Assembly (NCBI RefSeq): GCF_000826685.1
Contig: NZ_JROO01000027.1
Location: 62,001 to 126,000, forward strand
Reading direction: 5' to 3'
Origin: Streptomonospora alba
GTDB taxonomy: Bacteria; Actinomycetota; Actinomycetes; Streptosporangiales; Streptosporangiaceae
DNA: 64,000 bases
Both the position numbers and the translations under genes were made by a program. The notes below the pieces were generated by a model. It had not been told where the DNA came from. It worked only from the letters and a program-made list of their open reading frames with translations, and searched no databases. Positions 1 to 8,405 of this stretch are shown in pieces (position 1 is the stretch's first letter; each line of letters opens with the position of its first letter).

Positions 1-610
1 GCTTGGCCCGGTGGAACCGTGCGTAGAGTTCGGCCGCCGCGGATGTGGCGGGAGCCGGCTCCGGCTCCGGCCCCGGCTCCGGCCCCGGCTCCGGCTCCGG
101 CGTCAGCAGGCCCGGTGCGTGGGTGGCGTCGAGTTCGTCGAGTTGCAGCCGGCCTCCCGGGCGCAGCGTGCGCAGGAGTCGGGCGAGCACCTGCTCGCGC
201 TCCGGCAGGTGCATGAGCACCAGTCGCGCGTGGACCAGGTCGAAGGCCTCCTCGGGAAGCGGGTCGCGCGCGATGTCGTGGCGCAGCACCGCCATACCGG
301 CCTTCTGCGGCATGCGCACGGGCTTGACGTCGGTGATCACCACCCAACCGTCGGGAGCGACGCGCTGGGCCAGCCACACCCCGACGCTTCCGCCGCCGGC
401 CCCCACCTCCAGGCACCGCCAACCGGAGCCGACACCCGTCTGGGCGAGACGCTCGGTGGTCGTCGGATCGTAGGCCGCGGCCAGGCAGCTGTGCTGCTCG
501 CCGGCGTGGTCGCTGTCGTTGTCGAAGGCGTAGGCCGTTCCGCTGTCCGGCGCCGCCTCCCCCGGCGCCTCCGGAGCCGCCCCTACCGCTGTCTCCGCCG
601 CCTCTGCCAC
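1..610 (-). CDS. SAM-dependent methyltransferase, class I (C-terminus beyond window)
   Basis: This gene reads leftward and runs off the left edge, so only about 203 N-terminal residues are visible. A GTG start at 610 is preceded by a GGGGGAG ribosome site just after the stop of the upstream ligase gene (8-bp gap), so it is the last visible gene of the leftward operon. Residues about 67-80 (CLEVGAGGGSVGVWLA) are the glycine-rich SAM-binding motif I. The later segments ITDVKP, HDIARDPLPEEAFDLVHAR and LLRTLRPGGRLQL are the usual motif II-IV surroundings of ubiE-like methyltransferases. Near residue 180 a run of Pro-Glu and Pro-Gly pairs interrupts the fold, encoded by hexameric DNA repeats at about 54-102. 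The substrate cannot be told; by position it may methylate a cluster intermediate. Confidence 0.88.
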   Translation of the reverse strand, partial: MAEAAETAVGAAPEAPGEAAPDSGTAYAFDNDSDHAGEQHSCLAAAYDPTTTERLAQTGVGSGWRCLEVGAGGGSVGVWLAQRVAPDGWVVITDVKPVRMPQKAGMAVLRHDIARDPLPEEAFDLVHARLVLMHLPEREQVLARLLRTLRPGGRLQLDELDATHAPGLLTPEPEPGPEPGPEPEPAPATSAAAELYARFHRAK

Positions 611-618
611 GTCTCCCC

Positions 619-2391
619 CTACCTGCTGTGCTCCGGCGCGACCGCGCCACCGACCTCCGCCGCCGACGCCGCCGCCGGGGCCCTCGCGGTGCCCGCGGTG
701 CCCGCGGTGCCGGACGCATGCTCTGCACCGGAGGCTCCCCATTCGGCGAGCGTGCGGTGGCAGACCTTGCCCGTGGCGCCCAGCGGCAACTCACCCAGGC
801 GAAGGAGCACCTCCGGCAGCTTCGCGCGCTCCAGGCCGATCCCCTCCTCGAGGAAGGTGTTCAGCTCCGGCAGGCTCAGCGGCTCGCTGCCCTCGTCCTG
901 CACCACGCACGCGCACAGCCGCTCGCCCAGGTCCGCGTCAGGAACCCCCACGCACACCGCCTCGGCGACCGCCGGGTGCGCGGCGGCCAGCTGCTCCACC
1001 TCGCGCGGGCTGATCGAGTAGCCGCCGCGCTTGACGACCCGCTTGAGCCTGTCGATCACCCGCAGCGCACCGTCGGGCTCGAACCTGCCGCGGTCGCCGC
1101 TGCGCACCCAGCCGCCCTCGGCCCTGTAGCGCGCATCCAACTCGGGTGCGTTCACATAGCACAGCGGACTCATGGGGCCGCGCGCCCAGATCTCGCCCTC
1201 GCCGCCCGGCTCGGCGTCGCGCCCGTCGGGCCCCACGATGCGGATCTCGGCCACCGCCGGATCGGGCGGCCCGGTGACGCCGCCCGGCCGGGCGCACGCG
1301 CCGACGGGCGTGTGGCAGTTCATCCCGTCCGCGGACCCGTAGACGGTGAGCACCGGCACGCCGAACCGCTCGCGCGCGGCGTCGATCACGTCGGCCTCGG
1401 CCACCGCAGAACTGGTGACCACCGCACGCAGCGACCGCGTGTGCTCCTCCGCGAGACGGGCGTGGGCCGCCATCCGCCGCAGCAGGGTGGGCACGGCGAA
1501 GAGGTGGGTGGGCTCGTGCTCACCGACCGCGCGCAGCGCAGCGGCGGGATCGGAGCTTCCCGGCACGATCAGCGTTCCGCCCAGTCCCGCGAGTGTCACC
1601 GGGACGCCCAAGGAGCCGTAGGAGGAGGCCAGCGGCACCAGCACCAGGTTGCGCATGGGCACCGAGCCGTCGTGCAGCGCGGCGACGTAGTTGGCGCGCC
1701 CGCCCGCGAACGCGTTGTGCGAGTAGGCGATCATCTTGGGTTCGGACTCCGAGCCGGAGGTCACCAGGATGCGGGCGGGCGAATCCGGGTGCACGGGTAC
1801 GCGGGGTCCGTCGCCGTCGAACCCGGCGCGGGCGCCCTCCTCGGCGGCCGCGTCCAGCGGCACGGCACCGGCCGGCGTGCCGCGGGCGTCGCCGAGGGAG
1901 AACACCCGCCGCAGATAGGGCAGTTCCCCGCGCAGCCGCGCCAGCTCGGTGAGCGGGTCGGTGCGGCCGGAGGGGTCGCCCGCGATCACGGCGCCGGCGC
2001 GCGAGCGCCGCAGCAGCGCGGCCATACCGGCGCGCCCGCGCATGGCCGGATACGGCAGCGACACCGCCCCCACGGCAGCGACCGCCAGTTCGGCGGCGAC
2101 GGCCCGCCACCCGTCGGGCAGTTGGACGGCGATGACGTCGCCCGCGCCGGCCCCCGCCTCGGTCAGCGCGGCGGCGATCCCGCGCACGCGCGCGTCCAGG
2201 GCTGCGTAGTCGAGTGTGCCCTCGGGACAGGCGACGGCGTGGCGGTGCGGGTGGTCGCGCACTCGGCGGCGGAAGAGCGTGTAGAGGTCGGTGTCGGGGC
2301 AGTAGCCCTCGTCCACCCACCTGCGGCGCAGTCCGGGGGGCACGAGGTCGGCCAGCACGATCCCGTTGGCGGAGGTCCAGGCGTCGGTCAC
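619..2391 (-). CDS. AMP-dependent acyl-CoA synthetase/ligase (ANL superfamily)
   Basis: This 590-residue ANL-family adenylate-forming enzyme would activate a carboxylic acid as an acyl-AMP, probably passing it to CoA. The GTG start at 2391 overlaps the CoA-transferase stop (GTGA), showing translational coupling. The P-loop region near residue 210 reads TSGSESEPK rather than the usual TSGTTGxPK. The A5-like YGSADG, A7 SGDRGRF, A8 RLKRVVKRGGYSISPREVE and A10 lysine (ATGKVCHR, near residue 540) are present, so activity is plausible. It most resembles aryl or cyclohexenyl carboxylate ligases, but the true substrate is unknown. A low-complexity Ala/Gly/Thr tail of about 40 residues follows the catalytic lysine. 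It belongs to the leftward operon. Confidence 0.87.
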   Translation of the reverse strand: MTDAWTSANGIVLADLVPPGLRRRWVDEGYCPDTDLYTLFRRRVRDHPHRHAVACPEGTLDYAALDARVRGIAAALTEAGAGAGDVIAVQLPDGWRAVAAELAVAAVGAVSLPYPAMRGRAGMAALLRRSRAGAVIAGDPSGRTDPLTELARLRGELPYLRRVFSLGDARGTPAGAVPLDAAAEEGARAGFDGDGPRVPVHPDSPARILVTSGSESEPKMIAYSHNAFAGGRANYVAALHDGSVPMRNLVLVPLASSYGSLGVPVTLAGLGGTLIVPGSSDPAAALRAVGEHEPTHLFAVPTLLRRMAAHARLAEEHTRSLRAVVTSSAVAEADVIDAARERFGVPVLTVYGSADGMNCHTPVGACARPGGVTGPPDPAVAEIRIVGPDGRDAEPGGEGEIWARGPMSPLCYVNAPELDARYRAEGGWVRSGDRGRFEPDGALRVIDRLKRVVKRGGYSISPREVEQLAAAHPAVAEAVCVGVPDADLGERLCACVVQDEGSEPLSLPELNTFLEEGIGLERAKLPEVLLRLGELPLGATGKVCHRTLAEWGASGAEHASGTAGTAGTARAPAAASAAEVGGAVAPEHSR

Positions 2392-4313
2392 GGTGCGAAC
2401 TCCCAGGGTGAGCGGACGAATGCGGCGCCTTCGGTCTCCAGGACGCCGGCGAACCGGGGGTCGGCGGCCAGCGCCGCCAGGTCGGTGCACACGGGGACCG
2501 CGTCCAGCCCGGTGCCGCGCAGCCGTCCGGCGAGTTCGGCCGCGCCGCGGTCGCGGCAGTGCGCGGCTACGGCGGCGCCCGGGTCGCCGCCCGGGGCGAG
2601 GCCCAGCACGCCGGCGAGGCGCTCGGGGGCGCTGCGGGCGCACGAGCTGAGCACGAGGTGGCCGTCTCGGGTGGGCAGGGGCTCGTGCAGCGGCCCCCAC
2701 AGCGGGCGCCGGGCGCCGAGTCGCTGCCCGGGCCCCTTCCCCCCGCCGCCGGATACGGCCGAGGCCGTCAGCACTTCGGCGGCGGAGTGGAGGGAGGAGT
2801 CGACGCGGGCGCCGCCGTCGCCGCGGCAGCGCGCCAGCAGCGCGGCGAGGACACCCTCGGCGCTGACCAGGCCGCCCAGCACGTCGGTCAGTGTCATCAG
2901 CGAGGGCGCGGGCGGCTCGCCCCGCGGGCGCAGCAGCGCGCCCAGTCCACTGTGCGCCTGCACCAGGAAGTCGGTGCCCAGCGGTTCGACACCGCCCATG
3001 GCGGATCCGGCCCCTACGGCGCGGCCCCAGCCGCCGGCGTGGGCGTAGACGAGGCCCGGCCGCACCGCCTGCAGGTCGGCGGCGTCCAGCCCGAAGGAGG
3101 CGGCCTTGCCCGGTGCCCAGTTGTGCACGAAGACGTCGGCGCCGGCGACCAGCTCGCGAACCTCGTGCTGCCCGGCGGCGGACTTGATGTCGATCTCGAC
3201 GACCCGCTTGCCGCGGTTCAGCGCGAGGAAGCGGGCCGAGCAGGTGCCCACCGTCGGCGGCATCCACCGCAGGGGATCGCCGCCGGGCGGTTCGACACGG
3301 ACCACCTCCGCGCCGAGCAGCCGCAGCACGTGCCCGGCCAGCGGTCCCTGGACCCTCCGGGTGGACTCCACGACGACGAGGCCCTCCAGCGGGAGCGCCG
3401 CGCCGGCCGGGCGGGGCCGCGGCGGATCCCCCGGTTGCGCCGGCGTCTCGGGCGTGAGGCGCCACGGAGCGACGCCGCCGGGCCCGCCGGGTGCCGGCAT
3501 GTCGGCGCCCCCGCGGACGCGGACGAGGCTGATGCCTGCGGCCTGGGCGGCACCGGCGATCTCGTGGAACACGTGCGCGGCGGCGGCGCTGTGCAGTTCC
3601 GGCGGCAGCGGGCACACCGCGGTGGCGTAGCGGTGCAGGAAGGGGCGCCACCCGTCGGCGAGCGTGGTGCGGTCGGCGCCCAGCAGCGACCAGAACCGCT
3701 GCCAGGGCTCGGGATCGAACGCCTCGATCTCGAAGCGCACCCCGTCGGCGGAGGTGAACGGCGGTCCGCCGGGTATCCGCGGGTGCGGGGTGCTGTCACC
3801 GGAAGCGGTCGCGGCGGCCAGGTACTGCCCGACACTGAGCAGCGCGGCCTGGGCGACCGACGTTCGAACCCCGGTCGTGGCACCGCCTCGCATCCGCGCG
3901 ATCGCCGCGGCCAGTACCCCGTGGACGGCGAGCACGCCGCTCACCGCACCGGCGTAGTCGACTCCGAGCGGTCGGGGACGGCCGGCGGAGCGGCCGTGGA
4001 CGTGCATGATGCCGCAGGCGGCTTGGACGCCGGCCTCGTCGCCCAGCGGGAGGGCGAGCGGACCGGCCCAGCCGATGTCGCAGGTGATTCGGCCGTCAGG
4101 GGTGTCGAACAGCAGTCGGCCGGCGGAGTCGGGGCGCGGCTCGGCCTCCGGTTGCGGATCATCGCCGGAGGAGGGAGCCCGATCGGCTCCGAGGAGCCGG
4201 AGATGCCCCTCGGCCACTCGCGCCGCTACCGAGTCTCCCGAGCGCCCCGCGGTGAACTCCGCGAGCGGCGCTGCCGTGTCGCCGGCGGCGATGCTCTCCG
4301 AAGACAGCGTCAT
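2388..4313 (-). CDS. Two-lobed family III CoA-transferase (CaiB/BaiF type), N-half degenerate
   Basis: Family III CoA-transferases move CoA between acyl-CoA donors and carboxylates through an aspartyl-CoA thioester. The C-terminal half (about residues 310-641) is a recognisable CaiB/BaiF domain: LEGLVVVESTRRVQGPLAGHV, LLGAEVVRVEPPGGDPLR and, near residue 504, ARVDSSLHSA, where the Asp matches the catalytic one. The N-terminal half (about 60-300) looks like the middle and end of a second copy. Its equivalent motif near residue 150 reads GVRTSVAQAAL, with no Asp, so this half should be inactive. The usual family length is near 400 residues; this protein has 641. The ATG at 4313 follows AAGGAAG. 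It sits between two acyl ligases. Confidence 0.85.
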   Translation of the reverse strand: MTLSSESIAAGDTAAPLAEFTAGRSGDSVAARVAEGHLRLLGADRAPSSGDDPQPEAEPRPDSAGRLLFDTPDGRITCDIGWAGPLALPLGDEAGVQAACGIMHVHGRSAGRPRPLGVDYAGAVSGVLAVHGVLAAAIARMRGGATTGVRTSVAQAALLSVGQYLAAATASGDSTPHPRIPGGPPFTSADGVRFEIEAFDPEPWQRFWSLLGADRTTLADGWRPFLHRYATAVCPLPPELHSAAAAHVFHEIAGAAQAAGISLVRVRGGADMPAPGGPGGVAPWRLTPETPAQPGDPPRPRPAGAALPLEGLVVVESTRRVQGPLAGHVLRLLGAEVVRVEPPGGDPLRWMPPTVGTCSARFLALNRGKRVVEIDIKSAAGQHEVRELVAGADVFVHNWAPGKAASFGLDAADLQAVRPGLVYAHAGGWGRAVGAGSAMGGVEPLGTDFLVQAHSGLGALLRPRGEPPAPSLMTLTDVLGGLVSAEGVLAALLARCRGDGGARVDSSLHSAAEVLTASAVSGGGGKGPGQRLGARRPLWGPLHEPLPTRDGHLVLSSCARSAPERLAGVLGLAPGGDPGAAVAAHCRDRGAAELAGRLRGTGLDAVPVCTDLAALAADPRFAGVLETEGAAFVRSPWEFAP

Positions 4314-4362
4314 CGCGCTTCTTCCTTTCGGTCGGTCGGTTCGTCTTCATCTGCCGCCTCCT

Positions 4363-5988
4363 TCATTCGTCTGCCGCTGCGGGGCCGGCGGCACGCGGGT
4401 GGGGGATGCGGCGGGACGTGCCCAGCAGGCGGGCGCGCAGCTCCGGCCGGCGGACCTTGCCGGTACCGGTGCGGGGAAGGTCGTCCCAGCTCACCACCAG
4501 GGGTTCGGCCATCGGCGGAAGGTCGGCGGTGGCGCGGTGCCAGGTGTCCGGATCGAGCAGGCCGGACTCGGTGACCACCACCGGCAGGGGCGGCCCCTCC
4601 TTGGGGCGCAGGACGATGCACTCCAGCACCGCGGGGATCCGGTCGTCGACGACGTCCTCGACCTCCACGCAGCTCATGCCCTCCACGGAGTCGATCTCGC
4701 GGTCGAGTATCCGCACCGAACCCCCGCGGGTCAGCACGCCGATGTCCTCGGTGTTCCACCAGCGCCCCAGCGCCTTCGCCGCCCACCGCTCGGGCTCGCC
4801 GACATAGCCCAGCCCCAGGGCCCCGGTGCGCGCCAGGACGAGTCCGGGCCGCCCGCGCGGCAGGGGCCGCAGGGTCGCGGGGTCGACCACGCTGATCCGG
4901 GTTCGCCCCGGTACGGGGCGGCCGAGATCGCGGGTGGTGGGGCGGCGCTCGCCCTCGGCGGCCACAGCCTTGCGGGTCAGCAGCCGGAAGGTGAGCGGCC
5001 CGGTCTCGCTTTGGCCCCAGCCCTGCAGCCACACCGGGCGGCGGTGCCCGCTGGCCGCGAGGAACGTGCGCACGGCCGGCGGGTGCACGGCGTCGAAGGT
5101 GCTGATGTAGAGCCGCACCCTGTGGAACACGTTCTCCGCGGCGTCGGCGCGGGCCAACCGCTGCCAGCGGACGTAGGTCGCCGGCAGCGCCTCCAGCGTG
5201 GTGGGCGGATGCTCGCGCAGGAACGGCTCGGCGTCGGCGGGTGCATGGTCGGCGATGAGGCCGACCTCGCGCGGGCACAGCCAGAACACACTGGCCGTCC
5301 AGGCGAACGCGCGGCCGTGCACGAAGGAGGTCGCCGCGGCGACGCTGTCGTCGGGGCGGCTGCTGAGCACCGGCCAGCGGTGGGCCTCGAAGCCGATGAG
5401 GCGGCGCACGATCGTGGCGCCGGAGTGGGCCACCAGCTTGGGGGTGCCGGTGGTGCCGGAGGTGTGCACGATGATCAGCGGTTCGTCGTCGCGGCGCCGA
5501 CGCGGCGCGGGCGCGCGGCGGCCGCGGACGTCGGCCAGCGGCACCGCGCCCGCAAGGGTCTCGGGCGGGCCGTCGAGCAGCAGCAGCCGCCGGGCGGTCG
5601 GTGCGATCCCAGCGGCGGCGAACCGCTCGGCGGCGGCGCCGTCGAGGACGGCGAGCTCGGGCTGCAACCGCGCCAGAAGGGTGCCCAGGGCGGGCGGGGC
5701 GAGGTGGGCGGCGATGGGAGCGGGCACCGCGCCGATGCGCACGGCCGCCATGGCCAGGAGCACGATGTCCCAGTGGTTGTCCTTGACGATGGCGACGCGG
5801 TCACCGGGCCCCGCGCCCGCGGCGGCCAGCCAGCCTGCCGCGTCCTCCACCAGCCCGGCGAGGTCGGCGACTCCGTGGGCGACCGCGGCGCAGGGGTCGA
5901 TGTCCAGCGGGCGGCTGAAGTAGGCGGTGGTTGGGCTGCGCCGGTCGGCGAGGGTGTCGAACAGCGTGGCGACGTCAAGCCGCTTCAT
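4363..5988 (-). CDS. AMP-dependent synthetase/ligase (ANL superfamily)
   Basis: This is a second 541-residue adenylate-forming enzyme of the cluster. It keeps the canonical P-loop TSGTTGTPK near residue 176, a GWGQSETGP substrate-loop motif, WNTEDIG in place of the usual SGD motif, and the A10 lysine in RTGTGKVRRPELR near residue 508. The hinge region (LDREIDSVEGMSCVEVEDVV) departs from the common GRxxDxIKxxGxxIxPxEVE, suggesting a divergent subfamily. The ATG at 5988 overlaps the upstream FAD-enzyme stop by four bases (ATGA) and has AAGGA upstream. A 49-bp gap separates it from the CoA-transferase. The acid it activates is unknown. Confidence 0.86.
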   Translation of the reverse strand: MKRLDVATLFDTLADRRSPTTAYFSRPLDIDPCAAVAHGVADLAGLVEDAAGWLAAAGAGPGDRVAIVKDNHWDIVLLAMAAVRIGAVPAPIAAHLAPPALGTLLARLQPELAVLDGAAAERFAAAGIAPTARRLLLLDGPPETLAGAVPLADVRGRRAPAPRRRRDDEPLIIVHTSGTTGTPKLVAHSGATIVRRLIGFEAHRWPVLSSRPDDSVAAATSFVHGRAFAWTASVFWLCPREVGLIADHAPADAEPFLREHPPTTLEALPATYVRWQRLARADAAENVFHRVRLYISTFDAVHPPAVRTFLAASGHRRPVWLQGWGQSETGPLTFRLLTRKAVAAEGERRPTTRDLGRPVPGRTRISVVDPATLRPLPRGRPGLVLARTGALGLGYVGEPERWAAKALGRWWNTEDIGVLTRGGSVRILDREIDSVEGMSCVEVEDVVDDRIPAVLECIVLRPKEGPPLPVVVTESGLLDPDTWHRATADLPPMAEPLVVSWDDLPRTGTGKVRRPELRARLLGTSRRIPHPRAAGPAAADE

Positions 5989-7331
5989 CGCAGGGTCCTT
6001 CCCGGGCGGACTGGGTGCGTGGACGTGGGGCGCTCGGCGGCGTGAGCGAGCAGGCGGGCGGCGGTGACCTGGGCGGAGGCGACCGCGCCCTCGCTGCAGG
6101 GGCGCAGCTGGGTCCAGTCGCCGGCGTAGTCGACAGCGCGCGCCGGGCGGCCGCGGAACGTGCGGTGCTCCCGCAGCGCCGCGGGGGTGGCCTCGGGCAG
6201 GCCGTGGGGGAACCGGTGGACGTGAACCCGGCGGACCAGGCTGCGCAGCCCCGGCAGGTAGCGTTCGGCGCGCTCGGCCAGGGCGGCGGTGGCCTCGGCG
6301 TCGCCGGCGCCCATGAGTGCGGCGGTGGCAGGCGGTGCGGCGATCAGCGAGACCAGGCCGCGTCCGTCGGGGGCGCGGTCGGGGTGCTTGTTGTGGTCGA
6401 GGGTGATCACGTTGAGCAGGTCGTCCTCGGCTGCGGGGATCAGCGTGGCGAAACCGCGCATGCCGCCGGCGGTGGCGGGCCTGCGCGCCAGCGCCAGGCT
6501 CACCCGCAGCATCGGCGCGAACGTGCACGATGCGAGGAACCCGCGCTCGTCGGCCGGTGCGCCGGGGTGGAGCCGCGCGGCCACCGGCGCGGGCACGGCC
6601 AGCACGGCAGAGCGCGCGGTGACCGTGCCGCCGTCGAGGGTGAGCCGGGCGCCGCCCGGCACCGCGGCGACCCTGTGAACCGCGGTACCGGTGGATACCT
6701 GCAGACCCGCGGCGAGCCGACGCGCCAGGGCGTCCATGCCGCCGCGGTAGGTACGCCAGTGCGCGGTGCTGCCGGTGGAGCGCAGGTGCGCCAGCAGCGG
6801 GGCCGCCGCGGACCGCTCGGGGCGCCAGCCGAAGAAGCCGGCGGCGAGCGGGTAGAGGAACCGTTCGCGCACCTCAGGGCTGCGGGACGCGGCGAACTCC
6901 TCCAGCGTCACCGGGTCCGCCGGTTCGCCGACGTCCCCGCCGGAACCCGCCTGCAGTCGCACCAGCTCCAGCCGAGCGCGCGGGGAGAGCCCGCCTCCGG
7001 TGAGCAGCCCCAGCGGCCGGCCGGCGTGGGGACGGGCACGGCCGCCGCGCCACAGCGAAAGGGCGCCGGGTACACGCGATACCTCGGCTGCCATTCCGAG
7101 CTCGCGGATCAGCGACCACGTAGCGGTGTAGCCGGCGGAGGGGAGCATCTCGGCGCCGGTGTCGATGCGCCAGCCGTCGCTGTGCAGCGTGCGCATCCTG
7201 CCGCCGACGGCGTCGGCCGCCTCGAACACGTGGACGCCGCGGCCCGCGCGGCCCAGGGCGTGGGCGGTGGCGAGTCCCCCGACGCCCGCACCCACGACGG
7301 CGGTGTCGATGTCGGGTGTCGCGGGCGTCAC
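5985..7331 (-). CDS. FAD-dependent amine oxidase/protoporphyrinogen-oxidase-like enzyme
   Basis: A 448-residue flavoprotein of the amine oxidase / protoporphyrinogen oxidase / phytoene desaturase superfamily. Residues 9-40 carry the FAD Rossmann motif (VVGAGVGGLATAHAL, then the acidic strand end VFEAADAVGGRM). The GGM-DALARRLA segment near residue 210 and the C-terminal FAD-contacting stretch (YAGDW, then SEGAVASAQVTA) complete the fold. Members oxidise C-N or C-C bonds or isomerise polyenes; here the substrate is unknown, although the adjacent UbiA gene suggests a prenylated one. The start is GTG at 7331 and a 73-bp gap separates it from UbiA. It lies in the middle of the leftward operon. 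Confidence 0.85.
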   Translation of the reverse strand: MTPATPDIDTAVVGAGVGGLATAHALGRAGRGVHVFEAADAVGGRMRTLHSDGWRIDTGAEMLPSAGYTATWSLIRELGMAAEVSRVPGALSLWRGGRARPHAGRPLGLLTGGGLSPRARLELVRLQAGSGGDVGEPADPVTLEEFAASRSPEVRERFLYPLAAGFFGWRPERSAAAPLLAHLRSTGSTAHWRTYRGGMDALARRLAAGLQVSTGTAVHRVAAVPGGARLTLDGGTVTARSAVLAVPAPVAARLHPGAPADERGFLASCTFAPMLRVSLALARRPATAGGMRGFATLIPAAEDDLLNVITLDHNKHPDRAPDGRGLVSLIAAPPATAALMGAGDAEATAALAERAERYLPGLRSLVRRVHVHRFPHGLPEATPAALREHRTFRGRPARAVDYAGDWTQLRPCSEGAVASAQVTAARLLAHAAERPTSTHPVRPGRTLR

Positions 7332-7404
7332 GGGCCACCGCCCTGCTGTTCGCGCCGGGAGGCGGCGCGCTTCCGCTGCGCGGAGCCCCGCCCCGCCCCG
7401 GCGG

Positions 7405-8397
7405 TCACAGGGGGCCTCCCGGCACCGTCGGTCCGAGCAGGTTCACCGCGATGAGCAGGGCGACGGTCACGCGGTGGATGGTGATACCGAGGTTGCGTGC
7501 GCGCAGGATGTCGCCGCGGGCGAAGCCGATGGTCCACTGCGCGGCGCGCAGGACCATGGTGGGCGCCAGGGCGATCGCGAACCACCAGGGCGCGATGCCC
7601 AGGGCGGTGGCACCGAGGATGACGGCCGCCTCGGCCGCGGAGACCGCTGCGACGAAGGCCGCGTTGCCGCGCGGCGAGGTCAGCACGGCGACGGTGCGGC
7701 GGTGTACGCGGGCGTCGCCGGGGATGTCGTTGGTGTTGGAGTACACGCCGAACAGCAGCGGACCCATCCCGAAGAGCACGCCCTGGACGAGCACGAACGC
7801 CCCCACGGTGCCTGCCAGCAGCCCGTAGGGCCCGGCCAGCAGCCCCACGCCCAGGGCGACCAGGAAGACCTCCTGCCACCCGCGGTAGCTGAGCTTGAGG
7901 CCCCAGGAGTACTGCACCGCGCACACCAGGCACAGCGCCAGCGCGGCGATCGCCCACAGCGGGCCGTGGGGCGCGACCGCCACCGCACCCGCCCACAGCA
8001 GCGCCGCCGCGACGGCGGCGAGCCGGCCGAAGCCGATCGCCTCGGCTTCGCTGAGCGTGCCCGCGATCAGGGGCTTGCGGACGAGTTTGCGCCGTGGCGC
8101 GTCGGGCCCGTAGTTGGCGGCGTCGCTGCCGTCGCGCAGCCCTGTGACGTCGTCGAACGAGGTCATGGCCGCGACCATGCACAGCTCGCCGGCCAGCAGC
8201 AGCGCCAGCGCGATCAGCACGGAGGGCTCGAAGCGCACGGCGGGGGCCAGCAGGCTCCACACGATCAGCAGGCCGAGGTAGTAGTCGATGATGTCGAGTT
8301 TGGCCAGGCGGGCGTAGGCGGCGATCTTGCCTTGGCGCACACCGCTCGGGGCGGGCCGGGGGGCGGATGCGGTGCGCGGAGGATCGTCGGGGGGCAT
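7405..8397 (-). CDS. UbiA-family prenyltransferase
   Basis: An integral membrane enzyme of 330 residues with about eight or nine hydrophobic segments. UbiA enzymes transfer an isoprenoid chain from a prenyl diphosphate to an acceptor using two Mg-binding Asp-rich motifs. Both are visible: SFDDVTGLRDGSD near residue 93 and NTNDIPGDARVHRRT near residue 235. The acceptor cannot be predicted; family members act on quinone precursors, porphyrins, aromatics and digeranylgeranylglycerol ether lipids. No prenyl diphosphate synthase or terpene cyclase is visible in the window, so the isoprenoid would come from elsewhere in the genome. The ATG at 8397 lies 8 bp after the upstream DegT stop, so this is an operon member. 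Confidence 0.9.
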   Translation of the reverse strand: MPPDDPPRTASAPRPAPSGVRQGKIAAYARLAKLDIIDYYLGLLIVWSLLAPAVRFEPSVLIALALLLAGELCMVAAMTSFDDVTGLRDGSDAANYGPDAPRRKLVRKPLIAGTLSEAEAIGFGRLAAVAAALLWAGAVAVAPHGPLWAIAALALCLVCAVQYSWGLKLSYRGWQEVFLVALGVGLLAGPYGLLAGTVGAFVLVQGVLFGMGPLLFGVYSNTNDIPGDARVHRRTVAVLTSPRGNAAFVAAVSAAEAAVILGATALGIAPWWFAIALAPTMVLRAAQWTIGFARGDILRARNLGITIHRVTVALLIAVNLLGPTVPGGPL

Positions 8398-8405
8398 GGA
8401 CGCTC

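Noticed and set aside
628-3048. Very long rightward frame opposite the ligase and CoA-transferase genes
   Set aside because: It is His/Arg/Gly-rich antisense of real genes with recognised motifs; high GC produces long stop-free shadows.
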